Program-made: the position numbers and the translations under genes
Notes under the pieces: generated by a model
Told to the model about the DNA's origin: nothing
The model's database searches: none
The model's input: the letters and a program-made list of their open reading frames with translations, nothing else
NCBI GenBank assembly: GCA_038735125.1
Contig: JAVYNU010000001.1
Span: 405,672 to 469,671 of the forward strand
Length of the DNA stretch: 64,000 nt
Direction: 5' to 3'
Origin: Ignisphaera sp.
GTDB lineage: Archaea > Thermoproteota > Thermoprotei_A > Sulfolobales > Ignisphaeraceae
Shown: positions 7,901 through 19,156 of the stretch, piece by piece
Numbering within the stretch: position 1 is the stretch's first letter
Layout of the letters: each line of letters opens with the position of its first letter

Positions 7901-10900
7901 ATGAGCAGTATATCCATATTAGATAAGAGCAGTGTTCATGCCTCGCTGGGTCCGATACCACAGCCACATCCACAATCAAAAATTCTTTCATCCAATGATA
8001 GATGGACTATAATAGAGGCTTTTATAAAGGAGAAGGGCATTACAAAGCATCACATAGAATCCTATAACACATTTTTAGAGAGGACATTAAGAGAAATTAT
8101 AATGGAGGAGCCGGTCATAGAGACCTCTATTCCAGGCTATAAACTCATCATAAAGGATTTTAGACTAGGCGAACCACAAGTAAGAGAAGTTGATGGTAGT
8201 ATAAATAGAAATATAACACCTATGGAATGTAGACACAGAGATCTTACATATGCAATACCCATACACATAACAATAGTTCCTATAGAAAACAATGTTGCTG
8301 GAACACCAGTCGAGGTTATGGTAGGAGAAGTTCCTCTCATGGTCAAGTCAAGTAAAGACCCGGTAGCGAGGCTTAGTGAAGAAGATCTTATCAAGATAGG
8401 TGAGGATCCAAGAGATCCTGGGGGTTATTTTATAATAGATGGCACAGAAAGGATAATTGTTGCTCAAGAGGATCTAGCACCAAATAGGGTGATAGTTGAC
8501 TATGGTCAGGAGGGACTAAACGTTACCCACACTGCAAAGGTAATATCTTCTATAACAGGCTTTAGGGTGCCTGTAATTCTTGATAGGCATAGAGATGGCA
8601 CTCTGCACATCTCATTCCCGGCGGTTCCAGGAAAAATACCGTTTGTAGTATTAATGCGAGCGCTTGGCATGGAGACTGACAGAGACATTGCGTTAGCTGT
8701 ATCTCCTGATCCAGATATACAGAAAGAGTTGTTTTCATCGTTTGTTCAAGCAAGTGATATTGCAACGGTTGACGATGCTTTAGACTACATAGGTTCGAGG
8801 GTTGCAATAGGACAGGTGAGGGAAAGTAGAATTGAGAGAGCCAAGTATATACTCGATCACTATTTCCTTCCTCATCTGGGAACCAGACCTGAGGATAGAC
8901 TAAGAAAAGCTCTTTTCCTAGGACAAATGGCATGTAAACTAATAGAGTTTGTCTTGGGGAGAAGACCTGCTGATGACAAGGATCATTATGCTAACAAGAG
9001 GATAAGGCTTGCTGGAGATATGCTAGCACTTCTATTTAGAGTTGCTTTCAAGGCGTTTCTAAGAGATCTAAGGTACCAAGTTGAGAGAGCAAAGGTTAAG
9101 GAGAGGAGGGTGAATATAGGGCTGTATGTTAGAAGCGACATTATTACAGAGAGAATCAGACATGCCATGGCAACTGGTACATGGATTGGTGGGAGAACAG
9201 GCGTAAGCCAGATAATAGACAGAACAAACTGGTTGTCATCACTAAGCCATATGAGAAGAGTCATCTCACCATTAAGTAGAAGCCAGCCACACTTCGAAGC
9301 TAGAGATCTTCATGGGACACAGTTTGGGAGATTATGTCCCTTTGAGACACCAGAAGGACCTAACTGTGGGCTTGTTAAAAACCTTGCATTAATGGTTACA
9401 ATATCTGTTGGTGTACCTGAAGAAGAGGTGCTGAATACACTGTATTCACTAGGGCTGATGCCACTTACAGAGGTTTTCAATAAGCTTAGAAACAATGAGC
9501 TAGACTATGAGGTTGTGTCTAGGTGGAGCAAGGTTTATTTAAATGGAACATTAGTAGGCTATGTTGCTGATGGAGAGGCGTTCGTTAAGACTATTAGGGG
9601 GTTGAGAAGAGCTGGAAAAATAAGTTATGAAGTTAATGTAGCACAGTATAAGACTCGATACATAAACGAGGTTTACGTCAATTGTGATTCTGGTAGAATG
9701 CTTAGACCACTTCTCATAGTTGAGAATGGAAAGTTGAAAATCTCGAAAGAGCATATAGAAAGGATCAGAAATGGAGAGCCTTTCGAAATTTTGTTGAAGG
9801 AGGGAGTCGTTGAGCTATTAGATCCAGAAGAGGAGGAGAATGCACTGATAGCAATCAATCCAGAGGATATAACAGAGGAGACAACACATGTCGAGATATG
9901 GCCTCCTGCGATAATGGGTGTCTCAGCATCTACGATACCATATGCTGAGCATAACCAATCCCCTAGAAACGCATATCAATCGGCTATGGCTAAACAAGCC
10001 CTAGGCTTTTACATGGCCAACTTCCTACTAAGAGTTGATACAAGATCACATATATTGCACTATCCGCAAGTACCGCTTGTTCAAACAAGAGCCCTCTCAA
10101 TAATAGGGTACAACGATAGGCCATCTGGCCAAAACATGATTGTGGCTGTAATGAGCTATACAGGATACAATATGGAGGACGCGTTAATAATGAATAAATC
10201 GTCTGTAGATAGAGGGCTGGCAAGGTCGAACTTTTTCAGGTTGTACTCGACTGAGGAGCTTAAGTATCCAGGTGGCCAAGAGGATAGGATCGAAATCCCA
10301 GATACAAAGGTTATAGGTTATCGGGGCAAGGAGGCATATACAAAACTTGAAGAAGATGGAATAGCAAAGGTCGAGGCAATGGTTAGGGGAGGTGAAGCGG
10401 TTATAGGGAAGACAAGTCCACCAAGATTTGTAGAAGAGTTTAGAGGCTATGGAATTCTAGCCCAGAGAAGAAAGGACTCCTCCGCAACTGTCAGACATGG
10501 AGAAGTTGGGTGGGTTGACACTGTATTCATATCAACGTCAGCTGAAGGACATAGGATAGTGAAGGTGAAGGTAAGAGACCTCAGAATACCTGAAATAGGA
10601 GATAAGTTTGCTTCCAGACATGGTCAGAAAGGTGTTATAGGGGCTCTAATACCGCAATATGACATGCCATTTACAGTAGATGGGATAACACCAGATATAA
10701 TAATCAATCCACATGCACTACCATCTAGAATGACCCTGGGCCAACTTATGGAGAGTATAGCTGGGAAGGTAGCCGCGCTGAGAGGTAGGTTTGTTGATGG
10801 CACGCCATTTTACGAGGAAAACATAGAGGATTTGAAGAAGCAGCTATTTGTGTTTGGCTATCCAATGGATGGAACAGAGCCCATGTATGATGGTAGAACA

Positions 10901-11350
10901 GGAGAGTTTGTAGGGAACCCAATATTCATTGGAATAGTCTATTACCAGAAGCTTCATCACATGGTCGCAGACAAGATACATGCAAGGCCAAAGGGACCTG
11001 TACAGCTTTTGACTAGGCAGCCCACAGAAGGTAGGGCAAGAGAGGGTGGGCTGAGATTCGGCGAAATGGAGAGAGATGCGATAATTGGTCACGGAGCTTC
11101 AGCATTATTGAGAGAGAGAATGCTTGAGAGCTCAGACAAAACAGTCATCTATGTTTGTGAGCTCTGCGGTTTTATTGGATGGTACAATAAGAAAAGAGAG
11201 GTCTATGAATGCCCAATACATGGCGATAAAGGTGTATTACACCCAGTGGTAGTTCCATATGCGTTTAAGCTGTTAATCCAAGAGATGATGAGCATGGGGA
11301 TTAAGCCAAGGCTAATTTTATCAGATAAACATGAGAAATACGTTGCATGA
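7901..11350 (+). CDS. rpoB: DNA-directed RNA polymerase subunit B (unsplit)
   Basis: 1149 residues, the full second-largest subunit in one piece as in Crenarchaeota. Conserved blocks are visible: LCPFETPEGPNCGLVKNLAL in mid-protein, GDKFASRHGQKGVIG and MTLGQLMESIAGK in the C-terminal third, and a zinc site CELCGFIGW...CPIH near residue 1090. The last zinc ligand position is CPIH. No intein interrupts it. ATG 7901 follows the rpoH stop after a few bases. Confidence 0.98.
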   Translation: MSSISILDKSSVHASLGPIPQPHPQSKILSSNDRWTIIEAFIKEKGITKHHIESYNTFLERTLREIIMEEPVIETSIPGYKLIIKDFRLGEPQVREVDGSINRNITPMECRHRDLTYAIPIHITIVPIENNVAGTPVEVMVGEVPLMVKSSKDPVARLSEEDLIKIGEDPRDPGGYFIIDGTERIIVAQEDLAPNRVIVDYGQEGLNVTHTAKVISSITGFRVPVILDRHRDGTLHISFPAVPGKIPFVVLMRALGMETDRDIALAVSPDPDIQKELFSSFVQASDIATVDDALDYIGSRVAIGQVRESRIERAKYILDHYFLPHLGTRPEDRLRKALFLGQMACKLIEFVLGRRPADDKDHYANKRIRLAGDMLALLFRVAFKAFLRDLRYQVERAKVKERRVNIGLYVRSDIITERIRHAMATGTWIGGRTGVSQIIDRTNWLSSLSHMRRVISPLSRSQPHFEARDLHGTQFGRLCPFETPEGPNCGLVKNLALMVTISVGVPEEEVLNTLYSLGLMPLTEVFNKLRNNELDYEVVSRWSKVYLNGTLVGYVADGEAFVKTIRGLRRAGKISYEVNVAQYKTRYINEVYVNCDSGRMLRPLLIVENGKLKISKEHIERIRNGEPFEILLKEGVVELLDPEEEENALIAINPEDITEETTHVEIWPPAIMGVSASTIPYAEHNQSPRNAYQSAMAKQALGFYMANFLLRVDTRSHILHYPQVPLVQTRALSIIGYNDRPSGQNMIVAVMSYTGYNMEDALIMNKSSVDRGLARSNFFRLYSTEELKYPGGQEDRIEIPDTKVIGYRGKEAYTKLEEDGIAKVEAMVRGGEAVIGKTSPPRFVEEFRGYGILAQRRKDSSATVRHGEVGWVDTVFISTSAEGHRIVKVKVRDLRIPEIGDKFASRHGQKGVIGALIPQYDMPFTVDGITPDIIINPHALPSRMTLGQLMESIAGKVAALRGRFVDGTPFYEENIEDLKKQLFVFGYPMDGTEPMYDGRTGEFVGNPIFIGIVYYQKLHHMVADKIHARPKGPVQLLTRQPTEGRAREGGLRFGEMERDAIIGHGASALLRERMLESSDKTVIYVCELCGFIGWYNKKREVYECPIHGDKGVLHPVVVPYAFKLLIQEMMSMGIKPRLILSDKHEKYVA

Positions 11351-11361
11351 GGTGAATGTAT

Positions 11362-14010
11362 GTGAGTGAAGAGAAGATTATCTCAGGAATAAAGTTTGGT
11401 ATTCTATCTCCAGATGAGATAAGAAAAATGTCTGTTGTTCAAATAACATCTCCCGAGACTTATGAAGAGGATGGAACACCTAGAGCGCATTCGGTTATGG
11501 ATTATAGGCTAGGTGCCATAGAGCCTGGGCAAGTGTGCCCGGTATGTGGCAACACTATAAAGGGGTGTCCAGGTCATTTCGGTCATATAGAGCTGGCAGT
11601 TCCTATAATAAATGTCTTGTTTGTTAAGCATATACACGAGTTGCTTAAAGCAACGTGCTCAAAGTGTGGCAGGCTAAAAATTTCGCCACAGGCATTTGAA
11701 AGGTATAGAAAGTATCTTACTAGACTTAAGGAGAGGTATCCCTATCTAGCAAAGCTCTTCACAGAGTACATCAAGAGGCAGGCAATGAAGGCAAATGTTT
11801 GTCCGTATTGCGGGGCTAAACAGCCAAAGATAAAGCTTGAGAAGCCCACAACATTTATAGAGCAGTATCCTGATTCAAAGGATACTATAAGACTCAATGC
11901 TAGAGAGGTTAGGAAGAGGTTAGAGGCTATACCAAATGAAGATTTGGAGCTACTGGGTTATGACCCTAGGGATGCGAGGCCAGAGTGGATGGTGTTTACA
12001 GCTTTTCCAGTTCCACCAACATCTATTAGGCCTTCGATACTAATTGAAACAGGTATTAGATCAGAAGACGATTTAACGCATAAGCTAGTGGATATTGTTA
12101 GAACCAATGAGAGGCTAAGGGAACACATTGCATCTGGAGCACCAGAGATCATAATTGATGATCTTTGGGAGCTGCTCCAATATCATGTCACAACATATTT
12201 AGATAATGAGGTTCCTGGCATACCCCCAGCTAAGCATAGATCTGGAAGACCTCTCAAGACATTGGCGCAGAGACTGAGGGGAAAGGAGGGTAGGTTCAGA
12301 GGTAACCTATCAGGCAAGAGGGTAGATTACTCAGCTAGAACCGTGATTAGCCCAGACCCATACCTAAGCATAAACGAGGTCGGCGTCCCCATAGATGTTG
12401 CAAAAATTTTGACCGTGCCTGAGAGAGTTAATGAGTGGAACATTGATGAGCTAAGGAGATATGTGATTAATGGGCCGTTCAAATGGCCTGGTGCAAACTA
12501 TGTTGTAACACCAGATGGTAGGAGAATTGATTTGAGATATGTGAGGGATAGGAAAAGCGTTGCAGAGTCTCTTGCTCCTGGATACATTGTTGAGAGACAT
12601 CTTAAGGATGGCGATATAGTATTGTTTAATAGACAGCCATCGCTCCACAGAATGTCTATGATGGGCCACGTGGTGAAGGTCTTACCAGGTAGGACATTCA
12701 GATTACACTTATCTGTTTGCCCACCTTATAACGCTGATTTTGATGGAGATGAAATGAATTTGCATGTACCCCAAACAGAGGATGCGAGAGCTGAGGCAAG
12801 AACCCTGCTAAAGGTTCAGAACCACATTCTCACACCTAGATATGGAGGTGTTATAATAGGGGCTATACAAGACTACATAAGTGGCTCCTATGTTCTCACA
12901 ATAAAGTCTACATTGCTTGAGAAAGAAGAGGTTATAGAGCTCTTGGCAGCAGCCGGTGTTGTGAAAGAGCCTCCAGAACCTGCAATTTTATCGCCGAAAA
13001 AGCTGTGGACAGGGAAACAGATTGTGAGCATGTTTCTGCCAGAGGACTTTAACTTCCATGGAAAAGCAAACATCTCATCTGGCTCCCTAAGATGTGATGA
13101 CATCAACTGTTTCTGGGACTCATACGTAGTTATTAGACATGGCAAGCTTTTGTTAGGAGTCTTAGACAAGAAGACCATTGGTGCTGAGCAACAGGATAGC
13201 GTTTTGTACTGGCTTGCCAAGGAGTATGGTGCCGAAGTCGCAGCTACGTTTATGGATAAGATTTTCAGATTGTTTATAAAAGTGTTGGAGTTAAAGGGCT
13301 TCACATTAAGGCTGGACGATGTAGCAATAAGCGAGGATGCGCAGAGACAGATCCTGAACTTGTTAAGCGAGGCGTTTGAGAGGGTGAGAAACCTTGTTGA
13401 GCAGTACTCTAGGGGAACACTTGAGGTTGTTCCTGGAAGATCATTGGAGGAGAGCTTAGAAATAAAGGTTTTGGAGGTTCTTGCAGAGGCAAGGGATAAG
13501 GCAGGTGAGGTAGCGGTATCATCGCTCAACCCGTTTAACTATGCGTTTATTATGGCAAGAACAGGTGCAAGAGGAAATGTATTGAATCTAACACAAATGG
13601 CTGCTACACTAGGCCAAATGACGGTGCGTGGTGAGAGGATATGGCGTGGATATATGGGTAGACCATTGCCACACTTCAAACATGATGATTTGGGTGCTAT
13701 TGCAAGAGGATTTGTTGTGAATAGCTTCTTTAGAGGTTTGTCGGTTACAGAAATGTTTATGCATGCTGCAGGTGGTAGAGAGGGTCTAGTAGACACTGCT
13801 GTAAGAACATCACAGAGTGGTTATATGCAGCGCAGGTTGGTTAACGCGCTGATGGATCTTCATATTGCCTATGACAATACAGTTAGAGATTCTTCTGGAT
13901 CTATAATACAGTTCGCTTATGGTGAGGATATGGCAGATCCCTCAAAGGCTCCACATGGTAAGGTAGTTAATGTTGAGAGAATTGTTGAAAGGGTCTTGGG
14001 TGAAATTTAA
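11362..14010 (+). CDS. rpoA1: DNA-directed RNA polymerase subunit A' (N-terminal part of largest subunit)
   Basis: 882 residues. Zinc sites [17 protein letters not shown] and CSKCGR...CPYCG lie in the N-terminal clamp, and the catalytic metal loop [15 protein letters not shown] is intact. GAGGTGA at 11349-11355 leaves no space for the ATG at 11356, but sits 6 bases before the in-frame GTG at 11362. That GTG gives [17 protein letters not shown], which resembles other archaeal A' starts, so it is preferred. The stop overlaps the rpoA2 start. Confidence 0.96.
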   Translation: MSEEKIISGIKFGILSPDEIRKMSVVQITSPETYEEDGTPRAHSVMDYRLGAIEPGQVCPVCGNTIKGCPGHFGHIELAVPIINVLFVKHIHELLKATCSKCGRLKISPQAFERYRKYLTRLKERYPYLAKLFTEYIKRQAMKANVCPYCGAKQPKIKLEKPTTFIEQYPDSKDTIRLNAREVRKRLEAIPNEDLELLGYDPRDARPEWMVFTAFPVPPTSIRPSILIETGIRSEDDLTHKLVDIVRTNERLREHIASGAPEIIIDDLWELLQYHVTTYLDNEVPGIPPAKHRSGRPLKTLAQRLRGKEGRFRGNLSGKRVDYSARTVISPDPYLSINEVGVPIDVAKILTVPERVNEWNIDELRRYVINGPFKWPGANYVVTPDGRRIDLRYVRDRKSVAESLAPGYIVERHLKDGDIVLFNRQPSLHRMSMMGHVVKVLPGRTFRLHLSVCPPYNADFDGDEMNLHVPQTEDARAEARTLLKVQNHILTPRYGGVIIGAIQDYISGSYVLTIKSTLLEKEEVIELLAAAGVVKEPPEPAILSPKKLWTGKQIVSMFLPEDFNFHGKANISSGSLRCDDINCFWDSYVVIRHGKLLLGVLDKKTIGAEQQDSVLYWLAKEYGAEVAATFMDKIFRLFIKVLELKGFTLRLDDVAISEDAQRQILNLLSEAFERVRNLVEQYSRGTLEVVPGRSLEESLEIKVLEVLAEARDKAGEVAVSSLNPFNYAFIMARTGARGNVLNLTQMAATLGQMTVRGERIWRGYMGRPLPHFKHDDLGAIARGFVVNSFFRGLSVTEMFMHAAGGREGLVDTAVRTSQSGYMQRRLVNALMDLHIAYDNTVRDSSGSIIQFAYGEDMADPSKAPHGKVVNVERIVERVLGEI

Positions 14011-15209
14011 TGACGCTGCCAAGTGGTTCAGATGCTAGGAGTTCTAATGCTTATGATCTTATAGAGAAGAAGCTGGACGGGCGAATCCCAAGATCTATTA
14101 TAGAGGAGCTGAAGGCTGTTGTGACGAAGTATAGTATTTCTGAGGAACAGCTGAATAAAATCATAAGTGAGGTGGAGAAAGAGATCGAGGAGAACAGCAT
14201 TGATCCTGGCGAGCCTGTGGGAATGGTGGCTGCTCAGAGTATTGGTGAGCCAAGCACCCAAATGACTCTAAGAACATTCCACTATGCGGGTGTAAGAGAG
14301 TTAAATGTTACACTAGGGTTGCCAAGGCTTATAGAGCTTGTAGACGCTAAGAAAACACCTTCAACACCATTAACATATGTATATCTTAAGCCAGAGTATA
14401 AGAATAGTAGGGAGAAGGCAATTGAGGTTGCAAGAAAGATTGAGATGACGAGAGTTGTAAATGTTGCCCTCCGTATCGATGTCGATTTCTTCAATAACTC
14501 TATAAACATTCTTCTCGATAGGGATATGCTTGAGGATAAGGGGGTTGAAGTAGAAGATGTTATCAGGGTAGTGCAAAAATCTATGAAAAAGGCTAGGGTA
14601 ATTAGAAGTGAGGAAAACCCATATGAAGTTATAATCCAGTTTGAGGAGCCCATAGACCCAACAAAGGTTGAGAGGCTGAGAGAGAAGATACTGGGTCTAA
14701 AAATTAAAGGTGTCAAGGGGATAAATAAGGTTATTATTCAGAGAAGAGGAGATGAATATGTTCTAGTGTGTGAAGGTAGTAATCTAAGTGAGCTTATGCA
14801 GATAGAGGAAATTGATTATAGGAGAATCAGAACGAACAATGTTAAAGAGGTTGAGGATGTCTTAGGAATAGAGGCGGCAAGGGCACTTCTCATAGAAGAG
14901 ATAATGAATGTTCTCGAGGAACAGGGGCTCGAGGTAGACATAAGACATATTATGCTAGTAGCTGATATGATGACTAGAACAGGAACAGTCAAGCAGATAG
15001 GTAGACACGGTGTTATGGCTATAAAGGATAGCCCACTTGCAAAAGCAGCATTTGAAGTAACAGTTAAAAACCTTGTCAACTCAGCTGTAAGAGGTGAAAT
15101 AGATAAGGTGACGGGCATAACAGAAAACGTTATTGTGGGTAACTACATACCTGTGGGCACATCTAAAGTTGGAATTGTTTTTAATCCCTATATGAAGACA
15201 GAGGGGTGA
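14010..15209 (+). CDS. rpoA2: DNA-directed RNA polymerase subunit A'' (C-terminal part of largest subunit)
   Basis: 399 residues forming the rest of the beta'-like subunit. The trigger-loop region GEPVGMVAAQSIGEPSTQMTLRTFHYAG is intact, and ADMMTRTGTVKQIGRHGV lies in the C-terminal jaw/cleft. The first base overlaps the last base of rpoA1 (TAATG arrangement), so the two halves are probably made in a coupled way. Confidence 0.98.
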   Translation: MTLPSGSDARSSNAYDLIEKKLDGRIPRSIIEELKAVVTKYSISEEQLNKIISEVEKEIEENSIDPGEPVGMVAAQSIGEPSTQMTLRTFHYAGVRELNVTLGLPRLIELVDAKKTPSTPLTYVYLKPEYKNSREKAIEVARKIEMTRVVNVALRIDVDFFNNSINILLDRDMLEDKGVEVEDVIRVVQKSMKKARVIRSEENPYEVIIQFEEPIDPTKVERLREKILGLKIKGVKGINKVIIQRRGDEYVLVCEGSNLSELMQIEEIDYRRIRTNNVKEVEDVLGIEAARALLIEEIMNVLEEQGLEVDIRHIMLVADMMTRTGTVKQIGRHGVMAIKDSPLAKAAFEVTVKNLVNSAVRGEIDKVTGITENVIVGNYIPVGTSKVGIVFNPYMKTEG

Positions 15210-15219
15210 ATAAACCAGG

Positions 15220-15549
15220 ATGTCAGCTCAGCAATCTCTAGATAACATACTTAGATTTGTAGCAAGAACAGGGAAGATTGTAGTAGGATTCAAAGAGACG
15301 CTAAAGAATGTGAAGATGGGGAGGCTAAAATTTGTTGTAATAACATCAAATATCCCAGAGGCTATGAAGAATGATTTAGAGTACTATGCAAAGCTATCAA
15401 ACATTGAAGTCATAGTGTATCCAGGCACAAATAGAGATCTAGGTGCATTACTTGGCAAGCCATTTTCAGTATCGACCTTGGGCATAATTGATACTGGTCA
15501 AGTATCGGAGGAGGCACTAAGATCTTTTGTAGGATCTGCAACTAGGTGA
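15220..15549 (+). CDS. rpl30e: Large ribosomal subunit protein eL30
   Basis: 109 residues. The L7Ae-type RNA-binding fold is recognisable from TGKIVVGFKETLKNVKMGRLKFVVITSNIP and the YPGTNRDLGALLGKPF segment. Location directly after rpoA2 and before nusA is the standard archaeal order. The stop overlaps the region of the nusA ribosome binding site. Confidence 0.95.
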   Translation: MSAQQSLDNILRFVARTGKIVVGFKETLKNVKMGRLKFVVITSNIPEAMKNDLEYYAKLSNIEVIVYPGTNRDLGALLGKPFSVSTLGIIDTGQVSEEALRSFVGSATR

Positions 15550-15557
15550 GTATAGCC

Positions 15558-16019
15558 ATGGCAACAAAAGTCAACGACATTAAGCCTCAGTTCAATGTTA
15601 AACTAACTATGGAGGAAATGCGCTATATGACAATATTCCAGGATGTTACAGGTGTTACACCAAGAGATTGCGTTGTTAGTGATGAGCTCAACTCGATAAT
15701 ATTTATTGTTGATAGTGATAAGGTTGGATTGGCTGTAGGTAAGAAAGGCTACAATGTTAAGTACTTGTCAAAGCTGTTTGGAAGAGGTATAGATGTTGTT
15801 GGATGGGCCGATAACTTAGAGGATTTCGCTAAAAACATTTTCATACCAGCGAGGGTGTATAGAGTCCAACTTATTGAAGGATCAGATAGGAAGACTCTCT
15901 ATGTATATGTCGATCCAAAGGATAAAGGAGTTGCCATAGGTAAGAATGGAAGAAATGTTACAAGGGCTAGGATACTTATGAAGAGATATTATAACATAGA
16001 CAACGTTGTGATTGCATAG
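15558..16019 (+). CDS. nusA: Archaeal NusA-like KH-domain protein
   Basis: 153 residues with two KH-type units, marked by DKVGLAVGKKGYNVKYLSKLFG and KGVAIGKNGRNVTRARILM. The bacterial N-terminal and S1 domains are absent, as in other archaea. It is an RNA-binding protein presumed to act in transcription. An in-frame GTG at 15546 is part of the ribosome binding site AGGTGA; the ATG at 15558 follows with 8 bases spacing and is the likely start. Confidence 0.92.
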   Translation: MATKVNDIKPQFNVKLTMEEMRYMTIFQDVTGVTPRDCVVSDELNSIIFIVDSDKVGLAVGKKGYNVKYLSKLFGRGIDVVGWADNLEDFAKNIFIPARVYRVQLIEGSDRKTLYVYVDPKDKGVAIGKNGRNVTRARILMKRYYNIDNVVIA

Positions 16020-16100
16020 AAAACCATGTTATAAGTTTTTAAGCTTAGATATGCCAAAATACCTAGAGAATAAGCTGATGCATTTTCGGGGGGAGGGTGC

Positions 16101-16544
16101 TTGCCGGGTAAAAAAGGCGCTTACGGGCTCTATGCAGCAAGAAAGCTAAAGTTAAGGAGATTGAAGTTTAGATGGTCTCAGAGAGACTTTAGAATACGTA
16201 TGCTAAAGCTGAAGGAGAAGTACGACCCATTGGAGGGAGCTCCAATGGCTAGGGGAATAGTTCTTGAGAAGGTTGGTGTCGAGGCTAGACAACCAAATGC
16301 AGCTGTTAGGAAATGTGTTCGTGTGCAGATTGTTAAGAATGGCAAGGTTGTAACAGCCTTTGTACCTTATGATGGCGGTCTAAACTTCATAGAAGAACAT
16401 GACGAAGTTATAATTGCTGGTATCGGTGGCACAAGAGGCAAGTCTATGGGCGATCTGCCAGGTGTCAAGTACAAGGTTATTGCAGTAAATGGTGTTGCTT
16501 TAACGGAGTTGTTGAAGGGTAAGAAGCAAAAGCCTCTGAGGTAA
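16101..16544 (+). CDS. rps12: Small ribosomal subunit protein uS12
   Basis: 147 residues of the decoding-centre protein. [16 protein letters not shown] at the N-terminus, [13 protein letters not shown] in the middle (the lysine/proline decoding loop region) and [10 protein letters not shown] near the end identify it. There is no ATG in the conserved N-terminus; the TTG at 16101 directly follows a strong gggggagggtg ribosome binding site and is the best start. A short spacer of about 80 bases separates it from nusA. Confidence 0.95.
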   Translation: MPGKKGAYGLYAARKLKLRRLKFRWSQRDFRIRMLKLKEKYDPLEGAPMARGIVLEKVGVEARQPNAAVRKCVRVQIVKNGKVVTAFVPYDGGLNFIEEHDEVIIAGIGGTRGKSMGDLPGVKYKVIAVNGVALTELLKGKKQKPLR

Positions 16545-16549
16545 TGTAT

Positions 16550-17164
16550 ATGTCGTCTGGCGAGTTGCAAGCAAAGTTGTCTGAAATTGTTGCTGATCTA
16601 GATAATCTAAAGCTCTTTGGCAAATGGAGCTACAAAGATGTAGTTGTTCTTGACCCCAGTCTCAAGAAATATATATCGTTAAAACCTGTTGTTGTACCTC
16701 ATTCAGCTGGCAAGCACGCTCATAGAAGATTTGGCAAGGCTGAGGTACCAATTGTAGAAAGGCTCATCAATAGGCTTATGAGAAAAATGAAGAATACTGG
16801 TAAAAAACATTTGGCATTTAACATTGTTAAACATGCATTTGAAATTATCCATGCAAGAACAGGGGAAAACCCAATACAAGTTCTTGTTAGAGCAGTAGAG
16901 AATGCTGCTCCCAGAGAGGAGACAACTAGGATCATGTATGGAGGTATAGTATATCATGTTGCAGTGGATGTTGCTCCAATGAGGAGAGTAGACCTAGCTA
17001 TAAGGCATTTGACTGAAGGAGCATATAACTGCTCGTTTAGGTCTATCAAGCCTATTGAGGAGTGTTTAGCGGATGAAATAATTGCGGCAGCAGCTAATGA
17101 TAGCAAGAGTTATGCTATACAAAGAAAAGAGGAGATAGAGCGTATAGCTCTGAGCTCTAGGTAG
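16550..17164 (+). CDS. rps7: Small ribosomal subunit protein uS7
   Basis: 204 residues. [30 protein letters not shown] and [22 protein letters not shown] are the family signatures. Two in-frame ATGs lie at 16544 and 16550; GAGGTAA ends right before 16544, so 16550 with 6 bases spacing is preferred. Overlaps or abuts the rps12 stop, so co-translation is expected. Confidence 0.96.
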   Translation: MSSGELQAKLSEIVADLDNLKLFGKWSYKDVVVLDPSLKKYISLKPVVVPHSAGKHAHRRFGKAEVPIVERLINRLMRKMKNTGKKHLAFNIVKHAFEIIHARTGENPIQVLVRAVENAAPREETTRIMYGGIVYHVAVDVAPMRRVDLAIRHLTEGAYNCSFRSIKPIEECLADEIIAAAANDSKSYAIQRKEEIERIALSSR

Positions 17165-17264
17165 AGAACTGGTTTTTCATTTGATGCGATGCAACTATAC
17201 ACTTATAAGTTCTACCTGCTCACTTTTTGTTTCTTAGAAGAGTATCGATGAGAGGGTTTGGAAT

Positions 17265-18611
17265 ATGAGCACAAAACCACATCTAAATCTAGTTATAATA
17301 GGTCATGTGGACCATGGAAAAAGCACGCTAGTTGGCAGACTACTGGTAGAGATTGGTGCAATAGATGAGAAAACATGGAAAGAAACTGTCGAAGCCGCCA
17401 TAAAGGCTGGTAAAGAAAGCGAGAAATATGCGTGGCTACTAGACAGATTAAAAGAGGAGAGAGAAAGAGGATTAACAATATCCCTTGCATACAGAAAGTT
17501 CGAGACCAGCAATTACTACTACACAATAATTGATGCACCTGGCCACAGAGACTTTGTAAAGAACATGATTACTGGTGCAAGCCAAGCTGATGTCGCTGTA
17601 CTGGTGGTCTCTGCAAAGAAAGGTGAGTTAGAGGCTGGTATGAGCCCAGAGGGCCAGACCAGAGAGCACATTCTACTGGCTAGAACCATGGGTATAGATC
17701 AGCTCATAATAGCTATAACAAAGATGGATACCACAGAGCCTCCATACTCAGAGAAAAGGTTTATAGAGATTGTAGAGCTTTTGACAAAGTTCCTCAGATC
17801 CATAGGATACAAACTAGATACAGTTACATTTGTCCCAGTATCAGGCTGGGTTGGAGACAATGTTGTCAAGCCTAGCACAAACATGCCTTGGTGGAACGAC
17901 CAGAAGATTGCAGAGCTGAAGAAGAAATATGGTGTCAACGGTGCTAAAACACTTCTGGATGCTCTAAATGCTGTAAAGGAGCCTCCAAAGCCTATCGACA
18001 AGCCACTGAGAATACCAATATCAGAGGTGTTCGTAATATCTGGTGTTGGCACAGTTCCTGTTGGCAGGGTTGAGACAGGGGTTCTAAAGGTTGGTGACAC
18101 AGTAGTCTTTATGCCTCCCAATGTGTCTGGCGAAGTGAGAACTATAGAGATGCATCATCAGAGGCTAGAAAAGGCATTGCCAGGAGACAACATAGGATTC
18201 AACGTGAGGGGCATTTCAAAAGAACAGGTTAAGAGAGGAGATGTTGCAGGCCATCCAACAAATCCACCAACAGTTGTCGACGAATTCACTGCTAGGGTTA
18301 TGATAGTCTGGCACCCAACAGCCATAGCACCAGGCTACACACCAGTAATCCATGCACACACTGCTAGCGTGCCATGTAGAATAGTTGAGATAGTTGCTAA
18401 ACTAGACCCAAGAACAGGCCAGCCAACAGAGAAGAACCCGCCATTCATCAAACAAGGAGATATAGCGATAGTCAGATTCAAGCCTCTCAAGCCGATGGTC
18501 ATAGAGAAGTACAGTGACTTCCCACAGCTCGGAAGATTTGCAATGAGAGACATGGGCAAAACAGTTGGAATAGGAATAGTAATGGATATTAAGCCAGCTC
18601 CAAAAGCATAG
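17265..18611 (+). CDS. tuf: Translation elongation factor EF-1 alpha (aEF1A)
   Basis: 448 residues. The GTPase delivers aminoacyl-tRNA to the ribosome. G1 GHVDHGKST, G3 DAPGHRD, and G4 TKMD are present, followed by two beta-barrel domains (VGRVETGVLKVGDTV and FKPLKPMVIEKYSDFPQLGRFAMRDMG). A TATA-like acttataag about 65 bases upstream suggests its own promoter after rps7. rps10 follows after 18 bases. Confidence 0.98.
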   Translation: MSTKPHLNLVIIGHVDHGKSTLVGRLLVEIGAIDEKTWKETVEAAIKAGKESEKYAWLLDRLKEERERGLTISLAYRKFETSNYYYTIIDAPGHRDFVKNMITGASQADVAVLVVSAKKGELEAGMSPEGQTREHILLARTMGIDQLIIAITKMDTTEPPYSEKRFIEIVELLTKFLRSIGYKLDTVTFVPVSGWVGDNVVKPSTNMPWWNDQKIAELKKKYGVNGAKTLLDALNAVKEPPKPIDKPLRIPISEVFVISGVGTVPVGRVETGVLKVGDTVVFMPPNVSGEVRTIEMHHQRLEKALPGDNIGFNVRGISKEQVKRGDVAGHPTNPPTVVDEFTARVMIVWHPTAIAPGYTPVIHAHTASVPCRIVEIVAKLDPRTGQPTEKNPPFIKQGDIAIVRFKPLKPMVIEKYSDFPQLGRFAMRDMGKTVGIGIVMDIKPAPKA

Positions 18612-18629
18612 AGAAGGACTGAAGACGCA

Positions 18630-18944
18630 ATGTCATCAATGGTTAGAATAAGGCTTTGGAGCACAGACTCCAATAACCTAAACTATGTAGTTTCGCAAAT
18701 AGTTGACATTGCAAAGAAGGCAGGCGTAAAGATAAAAGGGCCAGTACCACTACCAGTAAAGAGACTCGTCGTGCCAGTACCAAGACTGCCACATGGAGAA
18801 GGAAGCAAAGTATGGGACAAATGGGAGCTGAGAATACACAAGAGAATAATAGATGTTGAAGCAAACGAACATGTAATAAGACAGATAATGAGGGTAAGGG
18901 TACCAGAAAACGTATACATAGAAATAGAGATAAGAAGAAAATAA
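18630..18944 (+). CDS. rps10: Small ribosomal subunit protein uS10
   Basis: 104 residues. [17 protein letters not shown] at the start and [37 protein letters not shown] in the middle are uS10 signatures. It is the last gene of the tuf-rps10 unit. A T-run follows the stop (aataatttttga) just before tRNA-Ser and may terminate transcription. Confidence 0.97.
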   Translation: MSSMVRIRLWSTDSNNLNYVVSQIVDIAKKAGVKIKGPVPLPVKRLVVPVPRLPHGEGSKVWDKWELRIHKRIIDVEANEHVIRQIMRVRVPENVYIEIEIRRK

Positions 18945-18980
18945 TTTTTGATACAAAACCCATCAAAAAGCCTTTCACGC

Positions 18981-19069
18981 GCCGGGGTGCCCGAGTGGTC
19001 TAAGGGGCCGGCCTGGAGAGCCGGTGGGGAATCCTCCCCGCGCGGGTTCAAATCCCGCCCCCGGCGCCA
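18981..19069 (+). tRNA. tRNA-Ser (anticodon GGA)
   Basis: Class II tRNA: acceptor GCCGGGG/CCCCGGC, anticodon stem CCGGC/GCCGG with loop CTGGAGA and anticodon GGA. A long variable arm follows (TGGGGAATCCTCCCCG), then T arm GCGGG-TTCAAAT-CCCGC, G and encoded CCA (19067-19069). No intron. Confidence 0.97.
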
Positions 19070-19156
19070 CTTACATTTCTGTCACATTCCATCTATAATA
19101 CAAAAGTTTTATTAGTCCGGTTGTCCATGTAGACTTTTGAGAGGTATAGTGGTTCC

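Noticed and set aside
12888..13529. 213-codon minus-strand frame inside rpoA1
   Set aside because: Shadow of a highly conserved gene; serine/leucine-rich composition typical of antisense frames.
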